Notes: generated from the sequence alone by a model not told the origin. A DNA stretch of 64,000 nucleotides from Bacteroidota bacterium (GCA_018267385.1 JAFDYN010000012.1:39644-103643), one strand, 5' to 3'. Positions 34,940 to 44,515 are shown, counted from the first letter of the stretch. Program-made: numbers and translations.

Positions 34940-35664
34940 AAAACTACGGGCTCATAGGATTTCCTCTCACACACTCTTTTTCTGTCAGATACTTCGCAGA
35001 GAAGTTTGAGAAAGAAGGCATCAAAGATGCGTCCTACCAGAACTTTCCGCTGGAGAGCATAGAAGAGCTGCCGGACCTGATTCACAATCAGAAACTGGAT
35101 GGCTTCAATATCACCATACCATATAAGGAAGCTGTCATAGAATACCTGGACTCTATAGATACCGATGCAGAAGCGATAGACGCGGTCAACTGTGTAAAGA
35201 TCACTGACGGAAAACTGAAGGGTTACAATACTGATGTATACGGCTTCCGTGAGTCGCTAAGGAAATTTATAGGGGAACGGTCACCCAAGGCGCTGATACT
35301 CGGCACCGGTGGCTCATCAAAGGCTGTCTCTCATGCGCTGTCTGAGCTGGATATCCCATACTCATTTGTCTCGCGCCGCAAGAAAGCCGAATGGTATACC
35401 TATGCAGACCTGACACCGGCAGTACTGGAGACCTATCAGCTTATTATCAATACGACTCCACTCGGTATGTTTCCCAATATGGATGGCTATGTGCCCTTGC
35501 CTTATGAGTCGCTGACCGGCGAGCACTTTCTATATGACCTGATATACAACCCGGCTGAGACACAGTTTCTCAAGATGGGCAGGGAGCATGGCGCTCAGAC
35601 CAAGAACGGGCTCGAAATGCTGCACCTCCAGGCGGAGCGCAACTGGGAGATCTGGAATACATGA
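34936..35664 (+). CDS. aroE: Shikimate dehydrogenase
   Basis: NADPH-dependent reduction of 3-dehydroshikimate to shikimate. 242 residues, a little shorter than the usual 270. Substrate site GFPLTHSFS at 8-16, catalytic Lys64 in ITIPYKEAV, Asn86, catalytic Asp100 in YNTDVYGF, nucleotide loop LGTGGSSKAV at about 122-131, and NTTPLGMFPN. Its start overlaps dedA by 4 bp. Confidence 0.95.
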   Translation: MKNYGLIGFPLTHSFSVRYFAEKFEKEGIKDASYQNFPLESIEELPDLIHNQKLDGFNITIPYKEAVIEYLDSIDTDAEAIDAVNCVKITDGKLKGYNTDVYGFRESLRKFIGERSPKALILGTGGSSKAVSHALSELDIPYSFVSRRKKAEWYTYADLTPAVLETYQLIINTTPLGMFPNMDGYVPLPYESLTGEHFLYDLIYNPAETQFLKMGREHGAQTKNGLEMLHLQAERNWEIWNT

Positions 35665-35737
35665 TCCCATATTGTGGATTGTGTTTTAGCGCTTTATCGC
35701 TTCTCTTATTATCTTTATCAGTCTAAAACCTTCTATT

Positions 35738-38002
35738 ATGAATAGAGTGCTATTCGCAGCATTGCTGTGCCTCTGCATGATCCCGGCATCCGCACAGCGC
35801 AATGTAGGCATCGGCCTCAGTGATCCCCACCCATCGTCTATACTCGATATTTATTCGCCCGATAAGGGCCTCCTGATACCGCGTATGCATAGCGTGCAGC
35901 GGCTGGCTATCACACCGCCCCTGGCCAATGGCCTGTTGGTATTTGATGTAGACTCGGGCTGCGTGGTGGCGTATGACTCCGTGGCCTTATCGTGGCATAA
36001 CCTCTGCGCTACCAGCCTGGGACCGACAGGTGTGACCGGCGCTCCGGGCATACAAGGACCTACGGGCAATGATGGCCCTACCGGTCCACAAGGTGTAACA
36101 GGCGCACAAGGTGTAGCGGGCCCTACCGGCCCTCAGGGTGTACAAGGCTCATCGGGCAATGATGGCCCCACAGGACCTCAGGGTGTAGTTGGAGCACAAG
36201 GACCTACAGGAGCAGTTGGCGCAGTAGGACCACAAGGTCCACAAGGCATACAAGGACCATCGGGCAATGATGGCGCTACCGGACCGCAGGGTGTAGCAGG
36301 AGTACCGGGAGCTATTGGCCCTATAGGGCCTACAGGTGCTCCGGGCGTAGCCGGCGTAGCGGGCGCTCCGGGACCAACAGGTCCACAGGGCATAGCAGGC
36401 GCGCAAGGCCCAGCAGGAAATGACGGCCCGACTGGACCGCAAGGTGTGGCTGGTGGACAAGGCGCTACTGGAGCCGCGGGCAGTGCAGGGCCTACCGGTG
36501 CACAGGGCGCGACTGGCCCCACCGGCCCGCTAGGGAGCGCAGGAGGAGATCTTAGTGGTACTTATCCCAATCCTACTGTCAGTGGCCTACAGGGCACCGC
36601 TGTCAGCGCAGCTGCGCCAGTCAATGGCAACCTGCTCCAATATAATGGCACAGCATGGACACCGTCAGACCCTAACGGACTTTTCTGGAAGATAACCGGC
36701 AATAGTGGGACCATAGCGCCCACTGCTAGCATAGGTAGCACGGTCAATAATAATTTCATAGGGACTACTGATGCAAGAGATTTTGTCATCGCCTCCAATA
36801 ATCAAGAGAGAATACGTGTAGCCAGTGGTGGTAATATTGGGGTTTGGAATCAATCTCCCCTGGCCCATTTGCATGTAGGACAGGGAGGGCTATTTCAGAT
36901 GACCGGTGGCAACTTCCCCGAATTTGCGATCAGCGCTACCGATAACTATGCAGCGATAGATGGCGCGATGCAAGCCGTTGTAAACGGTGACCCAGCCAAT
37001 AGTATAGCCAACTACCTGAATAAAGGCGGCTCCATTGTATTTGCCGGCAGGGACGACCCGTCTACTGTACATATCACCTCTTTTGCCAGAGTGAGCGGCA
37101 AAAAAGAAAACAATACCAACGGAGATTTTTATGGTTACATGTCATTTGACACCCGCGAAGGGCCCACAGGGCTCGTAGAGCATATGCGTATCACCAGCCT
37201 GGGCAAAGTAGGTATAGGTACCACGACGCCGGGATATATACTGGATGTCAATGGCAGATCACGTATCCGCACGGGCGGCGGTACAGCCGGCATCTGGTTT
37301 ATGAATAACGCCAATACCTCTGATGCCGCCTTTGCAGGCATGAGCGATGATACGCATATAGGTTTTTGGGGCAATACTGGTGCAGGATGGGGCGCAGTGA
37401 TGAATACCACAAACGGCTACCTGGGCGTAGGTACATTGACGCCCGCCTATCGGCTTTCTATCAACAATGGCACCACCAACGGAGCGATACAGATCGTGGA
37501 CGGTACACAGGCCAATGGCTACGTGCTCACCTCTGATGCCAATGGTGTAGGCACCTGGCAGAAGACACAAGTGGTAGCCTCCTATAGTACATTGGGGTCA
37601 GGTGTGTCTGTGCCATACAACACTGTGGGCTATCTCTATACCGGCACCTCTATCACTTTGCCGCCGGGCAAATACTCCGTATCCGTGAGTATGCTGATGA
37701 GTGGAGGTACAGCACCGAGCAACTCTTCCTTCTGGGTGAGAACCACCTTTGGTGATGCATCTAACTCTACCGTGCCATCTCCGGATATAATCGGGTCAAA
37801 CCTGGCCAGCGGTGGCCTGATAGGACCCGCTACCTATGCCATGCTAAACGGAAGTATCATCATCAATAATACCAGCGGCAGCAACAAAACCTACTACTAC
37901 CTGGCCGGAAATACAGTCGCCACAGGCACCACGCAAACCCTGGGCGGCTTTGGCGGATCGGGCTGGGGAGAGGATAATATCGTAGCCATCAAAATACAAT
38001 AG
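35738..38002 (+). CDS. Exported collagen-like repeat protein
   Basis: 754 residues. Signal peptide 1-20; a short domain common to Bacteroidota fibre proteins ([28 protein letters not shown]); then about 58 Gly-X-Y triplets (95-269) with a recurrent [11 protein letters not shown] phrase at 110, 140, 176 and 227. After [18 protein letters not shown] comes a 480-residue strand-rich part with repeated [20 protein letters not shown] units, as in tail-fibre and adhesin stalks, and a C-terminal C1q/TNF-like sandwich (about 620-754). Gly-X-Y tracts of this kind form triple helices, so a trimeric surface stalk or adhesin is likely. No T9SS domain. Confidence 0.85.
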   Translation: MNRVLFAALLCLCMIPASAQRNVGIGLSDPHPSSILDIYSPDKGLLIPRMHSVQRLAITPPLANGLLVFDVDSGCVVAYDSVALSWHNLCATSLGPTGVTGAPGIQGPTGNDGPTGPQGVTGAQGVAGPTGPQGVQGSSGNDGPTGPQGVVGAQGPTGAVGAVGPQGPQGIQGPSGNDGATGPQGVAGVPGAIGPIGPTGAPGVAGVAGAPGPTGPQGIAGAQGPAGNDGPTGPQGVAGGQGATGAAGSAGPTGAQGATGPTGPLGSAGGDLSGTYPNPTVSGLQGTAVSAAAPVNGNLLQYNGTAWTPSDPNGLFWKITGNSGTIAPTASIGSTVNNNFIGTTDARDFVIASNNQERIRVASGGNIGVWNQSPLAHLHVGQGGLFQMTGGNFPEFAISATDNYAAIDGAMQAVVNGDPANSIANYLNKGGSIVFAGRDDPSTVHITSFARVSGKKENNTNGDFYGYMSFDTREGPTGLVEHMRITSLGKVGIGTTTPGYILDVNGRSRIRTGGGTAGIWFMNNANTSDAAFAGMSDDTHIGFWGNTGAGWGAVMNTTNGYLGVGTLTPAYRLSINNGTTNGAIQIVDGTQANGYVLTSDANGVGTWQKTQVVASYSTLGSGVSVPYNTVGYLYTGTSITLPPGKYSVSVSMLMSGGTAPSNSSFWVRTTFGDASNSTVPSPDIIGSNLASGGLIGPATYAMLNGSIIINNTSGSNKTYYYLAGNTVATGTTQTLGGFGGSGWGEDNIVAIKIQ

Positions 38003-38060
38003 GCCACTGCACACAATATCAGATACGCTACCGCGTTTGTGGTGGCAAACAGATCAATTT

Positions 38061-38480
38061 ATGAAAAACAGAACACTGACTCTCCTGATACTGCTCACCG
38101 TACTGCTCGCTGCCTGCAAGAAAGAGGGCACCTCAGGCCCGCGCAGTACTGCCTATACCTTCACCCAGCTAAACAACAGCGGGATCACCGGCCGTATACT
38201 CTTCATAGAGGCAGACTCGGGCCAGACCACATTAGACTTTGAGCTAAACAATACGCCTGCCCCCAAATACCTGGCACATATCCATCAGGGTCCGCCTACC
38301 AGCTACCATGGTGCGCTCTATTATTTCTATGACATACCGGCATGGAGTCATAAGATCAGCTACAAGCAGAATATACCACTGCCCTACGATAGCGCCCTGC
38401 TGCTGGACTGCACGCTGGCCCTGCACGACTCGACCGGCAATGATGACCTGGGCATAGCCGGTGTAGGTATCAACCACTAA
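38061..38480 (+). CDS. Small lipoprotein, CHRD-like
   Basis: 139 residues from the ATG at 38061 (an upstream in-frame start would spoil the signal peptide). Lipobox LLAACKK gives a lipidated Cys at about residue 19, so it is membrane anchored. The mature domain is strand rich with FELNNTPAPKYLAHIHQGPP, reminiscent of CHRD domains, in which a HxH segment is typical. It follows the collagen-like gene by 58 bp on the same strand and could be cotranscribed. Function unknown. Confidence 0.72.
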   Translation: MKNRTLTLLILLTVLLAACKKEGTSGPRSTAYTFTQLNNSGITGRILFIEADSGQTTLDFELNNTPAPKYLAHIHQGPPTSYHGALYYFYDIPAWSHKISYKQNIPLPYDSALLLDCTLALHDSTGNDDLGIAGVGINH

Positions 38481-38492
38481 AGGACAAGGAGA

Positions 38493-39251
38493 TCAGCCGC
38501 GCTGCTTCATAGCCTCATAGAGGATCACGGCGGCACTCACACTCACATTGAGGGACTCAGTAGTACCCTTCATAGGTATTTTGATATTCTCATCGCAGAG
38601 GCGGAGGATGGGGTCTGAGATACCCTCGCCCTCTGCCCCCATCACTATGGCACAGGGTACTCTGAAGTCTGCTGCAGCGATATCCACTGCACCATTCAGC
38701 GCGGCGCCGAATACTTTGATGCCATGCGCCTTGAGGTATTTAATAGTGGTCACGAGGCTTTTCTCCCGGCAGATATTGATCTTGGTCAAGGCACCTGCGG
38801 AGGCCTTGATCGCCTCAGGGTTGATCTGGGCGCTGCCCGTCTCAGGTACTATGAGGCCATGCACACCAAAGCACTCTGCAGAGCGGCCTATAGCACCTAT
38901 ATTATGCACGTCAGTGACGCCATCCAGTATGAGCAGCAGCGGGTCCTCCTGGCGGTCATGCGCGTAGTGTATCACATCATCGGGAGAGTAGTACTCTACC
39001 ATAGCCAGGAAACCAATGACGCCCTGGTGGTTCGCCTCCTTGCCATGCTGTGGCCTGCCTGCTACACGTTCTATTTTCTCTACCGGTACGAACTGTATGC
39101 CTATACCATTCTGCGCAGCGGCAGATTTGATCTTAGTGATCTCCTCTCCTGCCAGTCCCTTTTGTATCAGTATACGGTCCAGGCGCTTGCCGCCCGTGAT
39201 GGCATCGAGCAGAGGCTTGCGGCCATAGATGATATTTTCGCGTTGCTTCAT
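38493..39251 (-). CDS. rlmB: 23S rRNA (guanosine-2'-O-)-methyltransferase RlmB (SpoU family)
   Basis: Methylates a conserved guanosine in the peptidyl-transferase centre of 23S rRNA. 252 residues from the ATG at 39251; a longer in-frame start would run through the terminator hairpin of the next gene. The N-terminal substrate-binding domain (ENIIYGRKPLLDAI) is followed by the SPOUT knot: LDGVTDVHNIGAIGRSAECFG, VMGAEGEGIS and IPMKGTTESLNVSVSAAVILYE. Confidence 0.93.
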   Translation of the reverse strand: MKQRENIIYGRKPLLDAITGGKRLDRILIQKGLAGEEITKIKSAAAQNGIGIQFVPVEKIERVAGRPQHGKEANHQGVIGFLAMVEYYSPDDVIHYAHDRQEDPLLLILDGVTDVHNIGAIGRSAECFGVHGLIVPETGSAQINPEAIKASAGALTKINICREKSLVTTIKYLKAHGIKVFGAALNGAVDIAAADFRVPCAIVMGAEGEGISDPILRLCDENIKIPMKGTTESLNVSVSAAVILYEAMKQRG

Positions 39252-39275
39252 TATTACCGCCGTGAAAATACAAAA

Positions 39276-39295
39276 GCCGCCCATATCTGAGCGGC
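39276..39295 (-). terminator. Terminator of the DUF2723 gene
   Basis: GCCGC (39276-39280) and GCGGC (39291-39295) pair around a 10-nt loop; on the minus strand a T run follows (TTTTGTATTTT). It is 23 bp past the DUF2723 stop and just before the rlmB start. Confidence 0.7.
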
Positions 39296-39318
39296 CTTTG
39301 CATATTATGGCGAGATAA

Positions 39319-42300
39319 TTACTGTACCGGAGGGCCGCCAGGTTGATTCTTCATGGCTGGCACAAAGCTGAACTGTGTCTCTTTAAACTCCTTTTCCATC
39401 TTGTCGGCTACCTCAGGCTTCTCATACTTTCTGGCAGCCTGAGTCAGCTCCTGCATGATGTAGAGATACTCCTGCACAGACCTGTTTTGTATGAACTGGC
39501 CCTGCTGCAGCTGGTCATAGTAGGCTTTGTCATTTGTACGGGCACGATCCTCCAGCGTGGTAAATACATAATGGTAGTACTTCAGTTCGTCTTTGGCGGT
39601 GGCCCAGATATCATCTGACAGCTTCTTTGCCTTGTCTGGCTGGCCGGCCTGATAGTAGATATCAGGATAGAGCGCCACGAAAATATTGTATGGCACGCGG
39701 TCCTTAGGCATCTCATCTATCGCCTTGTCTATACACTTGGCAGCCTTATCCTTGTCGCCCTCATCGAGCAGGGTCTGCGCCAGGCGTGCATAGTTGCCAC
39801 GGAGATTCATGGTCATACGGAGAATATTCTCATCCAGGTAGATGTTCTTATTCTCCTTGATACCACCGAAGCGGAACTTATTCATCATATTGTCATAGGT
39901 CACATCTGCTCGTACAGGCGCCTGCTGTGCACGGCCCGGGCTCTCTATCGGCACGATGCGGTAGGCCATACCCTCCAGTTGGAAGTACTTATCCAAGCCT
40001 ACATAGGCATCAGGAGCTACCGATACGGCAAAGTAGATCGGCCTGTCCATGATATTATTAGCCACCATATCCAGGGTCAGGAGGTCATTCTTCAGCAGGG
40101 TACCGCCTATGCTCCATTGCATCCTTGGCACCACCTTGCCCAGGTCAGGCTGTGCTACCCAGTTCATGGTCTTCACCTTATCCGTGTCTATGTCTATGAA
40201 TACATTCTTGGCCGGCAGGTAGTTCTCCATCTCGCCGCTCTGAGGTGAGAGGGTCTTCTTCTGCGGATCTTCGCTGGCTATGAACTGCATTACTTTCTTC
40301 AGCTCTACGTAGGCGCTCTCAGGTATACCGGCGGCACCGCTGTAGCGTGTCACATCGCGGTTTGACCCGATGATCTGGTCATCTGTAAAGGATATCTTGA
40401 CCGGAGGGGCATCATTCCACTTATACTTGAGCTGCTCTATATACCAGTCTACACCTATGAGGCTGAGATTGATCACGCGTACATCGCGGCGTATGCCCTC
40501 TACCTCCTGTGCATACCAGAGCGGATAGGTATCATTGTCTCCCTGAGTGAATAGAAGCGCATTGGGCGCGCAGGACTGCAGGTAGTCAGTAGCAAAGTCA
40601 CGTGCTGTATAGCGGTCATGGCGGGTATGGTCATCCCAGCCCTGAGACCCCATGAGGTATGGGGCAGAGGCACAGATCACCAGTACCCCGGCTACTACAC
40701 CTATATTGGATGCTTTCAGCTTGGTACGCAGCAGGTCGATAATGGCCAGCACACCAAATCCGATCCAGAAGCAGTACGTCCAGAAGGAACCCGCCAGTGC
40801 GTAGTCCCGCTCACGCGGCTCTATAGGAGGCTCATTCTGATAGACGATCTGGAAGACACCTGTCACGGCAAAGAGTACCAGGATGACGAGGAAGATCTTC
40901 TCATTCCGGTACAGCGTGTAGACCAGGCCTATGAGACCGAGGATGAATGGCAGCATGTAGAACTTGTTGCGTCCTTTATTGTCTGCTATGGATTTAGAAA
41001 GGTGGTCCTGCGGATACTGCGGAGTGAAAAACGCACCACCCAGATTATCTATGAAAGGGATACCGCATATCCAGCGGCCATTGTCATTGGCATAGGTGCC
41101 CTGTATATCATCCTGGCGGCCTGCAAAGTTCCACATGAAGTAGCGCATGTACATATACCCCAGCTGGTACTTGAAGAAGAAATTAAAGTTGTCGCCCTCA
41201 TCTATCTGGTCTTTCAGCATGTAGCGGCCCGGCTCAGTCATATTTTGCTGCTTCAGTGCACGCTCAGCCTGGTCCTGCTGGCCCGGGTCAAATACCTGCA
41301 CCACTTGATCCGTCTTGCGGTCTATGAGTTTGCTGCCCGGATTGAGCCAGACACGGTAGCCCTGCTTCTTCTGCTCCTCCTGCCAGAAACCGAGGCGCGG
41401 GAAGAACATACACGCATCCGAGCGGAAGCGGTAATCCAGTTTAGGGCCACCATACTGGTAGGCCTTGCCCTGGCGGTAGTACTTGTAGCCTGTGGTGTCT
41501 ACTTTCTCTATGTCCATGCCACCGGCAGTATAGTCAGGCCCCCATACCAGCGGGCGGTCACCGTACTGCTCACGGTCTACGTATGACTTGATAGCAAAAG
41601 GATCTGTAGGGCGGCCCATGTCTATAGGCGTATTGACACTGGCGCGGATAGGTATGAGCGCATAGCTCATATAGCCTATGTACATAAAGGCGGCGCACAG
41701 CACGGCTATATTGCCCAGGCGCGACGGGCGTACATACTGTGTGACATACAGGCCGGCTATCAGCAATCCTGCCAGCAGCACTATGAAGAAGGCCGCACCT
41801 GACCAGAATGGCAGGCCGAAAGAATTCACAAACAGTTTGTCAAAACCTGCCAGGAAGGCCTGCGTGTAGGAGATCACAAACTTCATGGCAAAGCCGAGGA
41901 TCACAAAGCCCACAGCGGATGCCAGCACAAAGCCAAGGAAATTCTGCTTCTCCGACCTCTTATAATAATATACTACAGCTATGAATGGCAGTGCGAGGAG
42001 GCTGAGCAGGTGCACACCGATAGAAAGGCCCACCATATAGGCTATGAGTACCAGCCAGCGGTCTGCATACTTGTCGTCAGAGGCGTCCCACTTCAGGATA
42101 GCCCAGACGATAAAGCTGAGGAAGAACTGGCTGAGTGCGTACACCTCACCCTCTACAGCAGAGAACCACAGCGAGTCGAGGAATGTGGCGCAGCCGGCGG
42201 CTATCACACCCGCACCTACTACTGATATGATATTGGTAGTAGTGTAGTCAGTGTCTTTATTTTTGAGGAATACCTTGCTGGCGAGCATCGTGACGCTCCA

Positions 42301-42585
42301 GTAGCAGAACATAATGGAGAGCGCCGTACTGATGCCTGACATAAAGTTGACCATAAAGGCCACCTTGGTCACATCTCCCATGGCCAGGAAGGTAAAGATA
42401 CGGCCTACGATCACAAAGAAAGGGGCACCCGGGGAGTGTGGCACCTGGAGCTTGAAGCAGCAGGGTACGAACTCACCGCAGTCCCAAAAACTGCCACTGG
42501 ACTCAAGGGTCATGGTATACACTACGGCTGCAAACAGGAAAACCAGCCAGCCGGCTATGTTATTGATCTTCTTATAAGAGGTCAT
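39319..42585 (-). CDS. DUF2723 family membrane protein (predicted protein O-glycosyltransferase-like)
   Basis: 1088 residues. N-terminal part has about eleven helices with the conserved DUF2723 start (NIAGWLVFLFAAVVYTMTLESSGSFWDCGEFVPCCFKLQVPHSPGAP split over residues 8-54, where WDCGEF and PHPPGAP-like elements are diagnostic) and resembles GT-C enzymes such as protein O-mannosyltransferases. A luminal region with QGDNDTYPLWYAQEVEGIRRDVRVINLSL follows, and a C-terminal TPR-like tail. Bacteroidota modify secreted proteins by O-glycosylation; a role in that is inferred. Single-gene unit. Confidence 0.88.
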   Translation of the reverse strand: MTSYKKINNIAGWLVFLFAAVVYTMTLESSGSFWDCGEFVPCCFKLQVPHSPGAPFFVIVGRIFTFLAMGDVTKVAFMVNFMSGISTALSIMFCYWSVTMLASKVFLKNKDTDYTTTNIISVVGAGVIAAGCATFLDSLWFSAVEGEVYALSQFFLSFIVWAILKWDASDDKYADRWLVLIAYMVGLSIGVHLLSLLALPFIAVVYYYKRSEKQNFLGFVLASAVGFVILGFAMKFVISYTQAFLAGFDKLFVNSFGLPFWSGAAFFIVLLAGLLIAGLYVTQYVRPSRLGNIAVLCAAFMYIGYMSYALIPIRASVNTPIDMGRPTDPFAIKSYVDREQYGDRPLVWGPDYTAGGMDIEKVDTTGYKYYRQGKAYQYGGPKLDYRFRSDACMFFPRLGFWQEEQKKQGYRVWLNPGSKLIDRKTDQVVQVFDPGQQDQAERALKQQNMTEPGRYMLKDQIDEGDNFNFFFKYQLGYMYMRYFMWNFAGRQDDIQGTYANDNGRWICGIPFIDNLGGAFFTPQYPQDHLSKSIADNKGRNKFYMLPFILGLIGLVYTLYRNEKIFLVILVLFAVTGVFQIVYQNEPPIEPRERDYALAGSFWTYCFWIGFGVLAIIDLLRTKLKASNIGVVAGVLVICASAPYLMGSQGWDDHTRHDRYTARDFATDYLQSCAPNALLFTQGDNDTYPLWYAQEVEGIRRDVRVINLSLIGVDWYIEQLKYKWNDAPPVKISFTDDQIIGSNRDVTRYSGAAGIPESAYVELKKVMQFIASEDPQKKTLSPQSGEMENYLPAKNVFIDIDTDKVKTMNWVAQPDLGKVVPRMQWSIGGTLLKNDLLTLDMVANNIMDRPIYFAVSVAPDAYVGLDKYFQLEGMAYRIVPIESPGRAQQAPVRADVTYDNMMNKFRFGGIKENKNIYLDENILRMTMNLRGNYARLAQTLLDEGDKDKAAKCIDKAIDEMPKDRVPYNIFVALYPDIYYQAGQPDKAKKLSDDIWATAKDELKYYHYVFTTLEDRARTNDKAYYDQLQQGQFIQNRSVQEYLYIMQELTQAARKYEKPEVADKMEKEFKETQFSFVPAMKNQPGGPPVQ

Positions 42586-42921
42586 TCAATATTTTTTGAG
42601 TGGCTGCTAAAATATAGAAATCCCCTAAATGGTCAGGAAAAATAAGTTAATGCAATGGTGCGGGGCACCATCTCTGCACTGCCATATCAGCCCGGCCAGC
42701 GCGGCAGGGATAGTAGCGGATAGCCCGCAGCGGCGCCGCTACCTCTATATACTGTCTGCAGCAGCAGCCGTGAGGACTAGCAGCGGATAGCCCGGCAGCC
42801 GCCATGATAGAAGCAAGAGATAAGAAGCAAGCCCCAATATTTGTCCATAATAGGATATAGGTGCCTGGAGACCTGCTACTATCTACAAAGCCTGCCCTAA
42901 AAAACATTTTTCGCACCCCCC
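42586..42921. other. G/C-rich intergenic region with direct repeats
   Basis: Non-coding stretch upstream of the DUF2723 gene. It contains the near-identical direct repeats agtagcggatagcccgcagc (42712-42731) and agcagcggatagcccggcagc (42779-42799), which resemble REP-type elements with a GCGGATAGCCC core. A minus-strand frame across it overlaps the next gene and has no domain, so I reject it. Confidence 0.45.
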
Positions 42922-42950
42922 TGTAACCTTTCCTTTGGCTATGCCGTATT
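42922..42950 (+). promoter_or_regulatory. ECF-sigma-like promoter of the small exported protein gene
   Basis: TGTAACCTTT (42922-42931) and CCGTATT (42944-42950) resemble the GTAAC / CGT -35 and -10 elements used by many ECF sigma factors, with a 17-bp gap between TGTAAC and CGTA. An ECF sigma gene lies 10 kb away, but no link is shown. Confidence 0.35.
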
Positions 42951-42971
42951 ATCAGATATAAAGCAATAACA

Positions 42972-43388
42972 ATGAAAAAGAGCATATACACCATCACCTT
43001 CATAGCTGCGATATTTACAGCACTGTCTACAAACATATACGCCGCCACACCAGCCTCTGAAAAACACGAGTTTAAAAGCACAGAGCGTGAAGTTAACTTT
43101 GAGATCGAAAGGAAAGCGGGAGAAGTCACTCTCTATATCCAATCAGCGTTCTTGAACACATACGACCAGATCATCATAGAGCGTATGGGAGAAGTCAAAG
43201 CCGGCTACTCTGCATGCAAAACTCTGGATGTGGCGAAAATGAAGATCGATGGCGACTATATCGTCTCCGCAGACCGCTACCCACTACCGGCACAGACCGC
43301 AGTGAGCTACCGCGTCAGGACGATAGCGAAGGATGGTACCAACAAGACCTTCCCTCCGGTAGCGCTCACCATCGGTCAGATCAAGTAG
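42972..43388 (+). CDS. Exported small protein, unknown function
   Basis: 138 residues. Signal peptide 1-24 (KKSIYTITFIAAIFTALSTNIYA). The mature 110 residues are strand rich with REVNFEIERKAGEVTLYIQSAF, YDQIIIERMGEV and AVSYRVRTIAKDGTNKTFPPV, reminiscent of an Ig-like or fibronectin-like sandwich; two Cys at most. Unknown family. Followed by a duplicated terminator. Confidence 0.72.
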   Translation: MKKSIYTITFIAAIFTALSTNIYAATPASEKHEFKSTEREVNFEIERKAGEVTLYIQSAFLNTYDQIIIERMGEVKAGYSACKTLDVAKMKIDGDYIVSADRYPLPAQTAVSYRVRTIAKDGTNKTFPPVALTIGQIK

Positions 43389-43530
43389 TCTTCATATCAA
43401 GGTTTCATAAATAGGGTTTGGCTCCCCGTAAGGAGCCTTTTTTTAAACTCTCTCTGAGATCTCACCTACATAGTCTTCATATCAAGGTTTCATAAATAGG
43501 GTTTGGCTCTCGAAAGAGAGCCTTTTTTTA
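43386..43530 (+). terminator. Tandemly duplicated terminator
   Basis: A 39-bp sequence beginning at the stop codon (43386-43424) is repeated exactly at 43471-43509. Each copy runs into a hairpin and a T7 run, but the stems differ: GGCTCC/GGAGCC in the first and GGCTCT/AGAGCC in the second, both fully paired. Confidence 0.85.
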
Positions 43531-43601
43531 TTTATGGCTGTCCCGTTTATGCTTTGCCGGGAGGTAGATACACTGTGAGGCATCATTTTTTAGAATAGCT
43601 A

Positions 43602-43632
43602 TTTGCAAAAGAGCGGAAGCTGATTATATTTG
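43602..43632 (+). promoter_or_regulatory. Promoter of the tRNA-Gln gene
   Basis: TTTG at 43602-43605, 19 bp, then TATATTTG at 43625-43632, exact matches to both Bacteroidota promoter elements. The tRNA begins 25 bases after the box. Confidence 0.8.
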
Positions 43633-43657
43633 CAATCCCTTTTCGGAGGGATATGTT

Positions 43658-43731
43658 TGGCCCATCGTCTAATGGCAGGACTACAGATTTTGGTTCTGTG
43701 TATGTTGGTTCGAATCCAGCTGGGCCAACCA
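43658..43731 (+). tRNA. tRNA-Gln (anticodon TTG)
   Basis: Cloverleaf read by eye: acceptor TGGCCCA (43658-43664) pairs with TGGGCCA (43721-43727); D arm with AATGGCAGGA; anticodon stem ACAGA/TCTGT with loop TTTTGGT giving anticodon TTG (reads CAA); T arm with GGTTCGAATCC. Discriminator A at 43728 and an encoded CCA at 43729-43731. Confidence 0.97.
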
Positions 43732-43739
43732 CCAACAAG

Positions 43740-43782
43740 TAAAACCCATTGCATTTCAAAGATTTGCAGTGGGTTTTTAGTT
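43740..43782 (+). terminator. Terminator after tRNA-Gln
   Basis: AAAACCCATTGCA ... TTGCAGTGGGTTTT forms a long imperfect stem ending in a T-rich run, starting about 10 bases after the tRNA. Confidence 0.6.
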
Positions 43783-43856
43783 TTGGTTTAAACATGGTTT
43801 AAACAAATGCATTTTAGCCGGGGAAATCTCTTGATCCTTTAGCCATTCCTCATTCG

Positions 43857-44513
43857 TTAAGCTATGAGTCTAGTAACTGTCCAATACACGGCGACCAAAG
43901 CTATCAAACCGGACAACGGATATACTATGTACTTCCTATACCAGGGCTTATGCCCAAACCAGTAGATAAGGCTGAAATAGATGCCGAGTATGATCGTAGC
44001 CTGTCCTAACTCTACTCCTACATTAAAAGAGATCAGAGAGGTATAGAATGCATTACGCGGCAGGCCTAGTTCATTCAGCGCAGAGGCGAAGCCCATGCCG
44101 TGTACGAGGCCGAAAGCAAAGACCACCAGCACCCGCCAGGGCTTTAGCTCAGTCATTACGATATTCTCTATGGCGATGAAAGCTATGGAGAGCGCAATGA
44201 TGGGTTCTACAATGGCGGGCGGTACTACGATGATATTCTTCATAGAAAGTATCAGCGTCAGGGTGTGCGCTACTGTGAAGGCTGTAGCTTGCCAGAGCAA
44301 GGTCCGGATATTAGTACTGAGCAGGCAGAGGCCGGCTACGAAGAGGATGTGATCAAAGCCATCAGGCAGAATATGCTTGTAGCCTAATATGAGATAGTAC
44401 CACACCACATTCTGGATGGGTACTCGCTCCAGCTGGTAGTTGATAGTATGCGCTGAGAGGTGCAGCGTCGCCATGATGAGCAGCGCCGCCAACAGTGGCT
44501 TTCTATAGTTCAT
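43857..44513 (-). CDS. HupE/UreJ-like membrane protein (putative Ni/Co permease)
   Basis: 218 residues, about six helices. The family signature GYKHILPDGFDHILF (44-58: His47, Asp51, Asp54, His55) is the expected metal-binding helix; further matches are AFTVAHTLTL (His83), FGLVHGMGFASAL and FNVGVELGQ. HupE/UreJ proteins accompany nickel enzymes and are thought to move Ni or Co. Start is 2 bp after the TPR gene stop, so it is the last gene of the operon with two DUF4331 genes. The transported ion here is inferred only. Confidence 0.87.
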   Translation of the reverse strand: MNYRKPLLAALLIMATLHLSAHTINYQLERVPIQNVVWYYLILGYKHILPDGFDHILFVAGLCLLSTNIRTLLWQATAFTVAHTLTLILSMKNIIVVPPAIVEPIIALSIAFIAIENIVMTELKPWRVLVVFAFGLVHGMGFASALNELGLPRNAFYTSLISFNVGVELGQATIILGIYFSLIYWFGHKPWYRKYIVYPLSGLIALVAVYWTVTRLIA

Positions 44514-44515
44514 TC

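Noticed and set aside
36060..36500. Regular short repeats considered as a CRISPR array
   Set aside because: Repeats are degenerate, in frame, and encode Gly-X-Y triplets.
36149..36522. Two minus-strand frames rich in Pro/Gly or Ser/Arg
   Set aside because: Antisense shadows of the Gly-X-Y repeat tract.
40618..41586. Plus-strand 322-codon frame
   Set aside because: Antisense of the DUF2723 gene; no family and no start signals.
42647..43129. Minus-strand 160-codon frame
   Set aside because: Covers the repeat-rich gap and runs antisense into the exported protein gene, which has a clear signal peptide.
43583..43795. Minus-strand 70-codon frame with VGPAGFEPTYTEPKSVVLPLD
   Set aside because: It is the antisense of tRNA-Gln; this peptide is a well-known artefact of tRNA genes.
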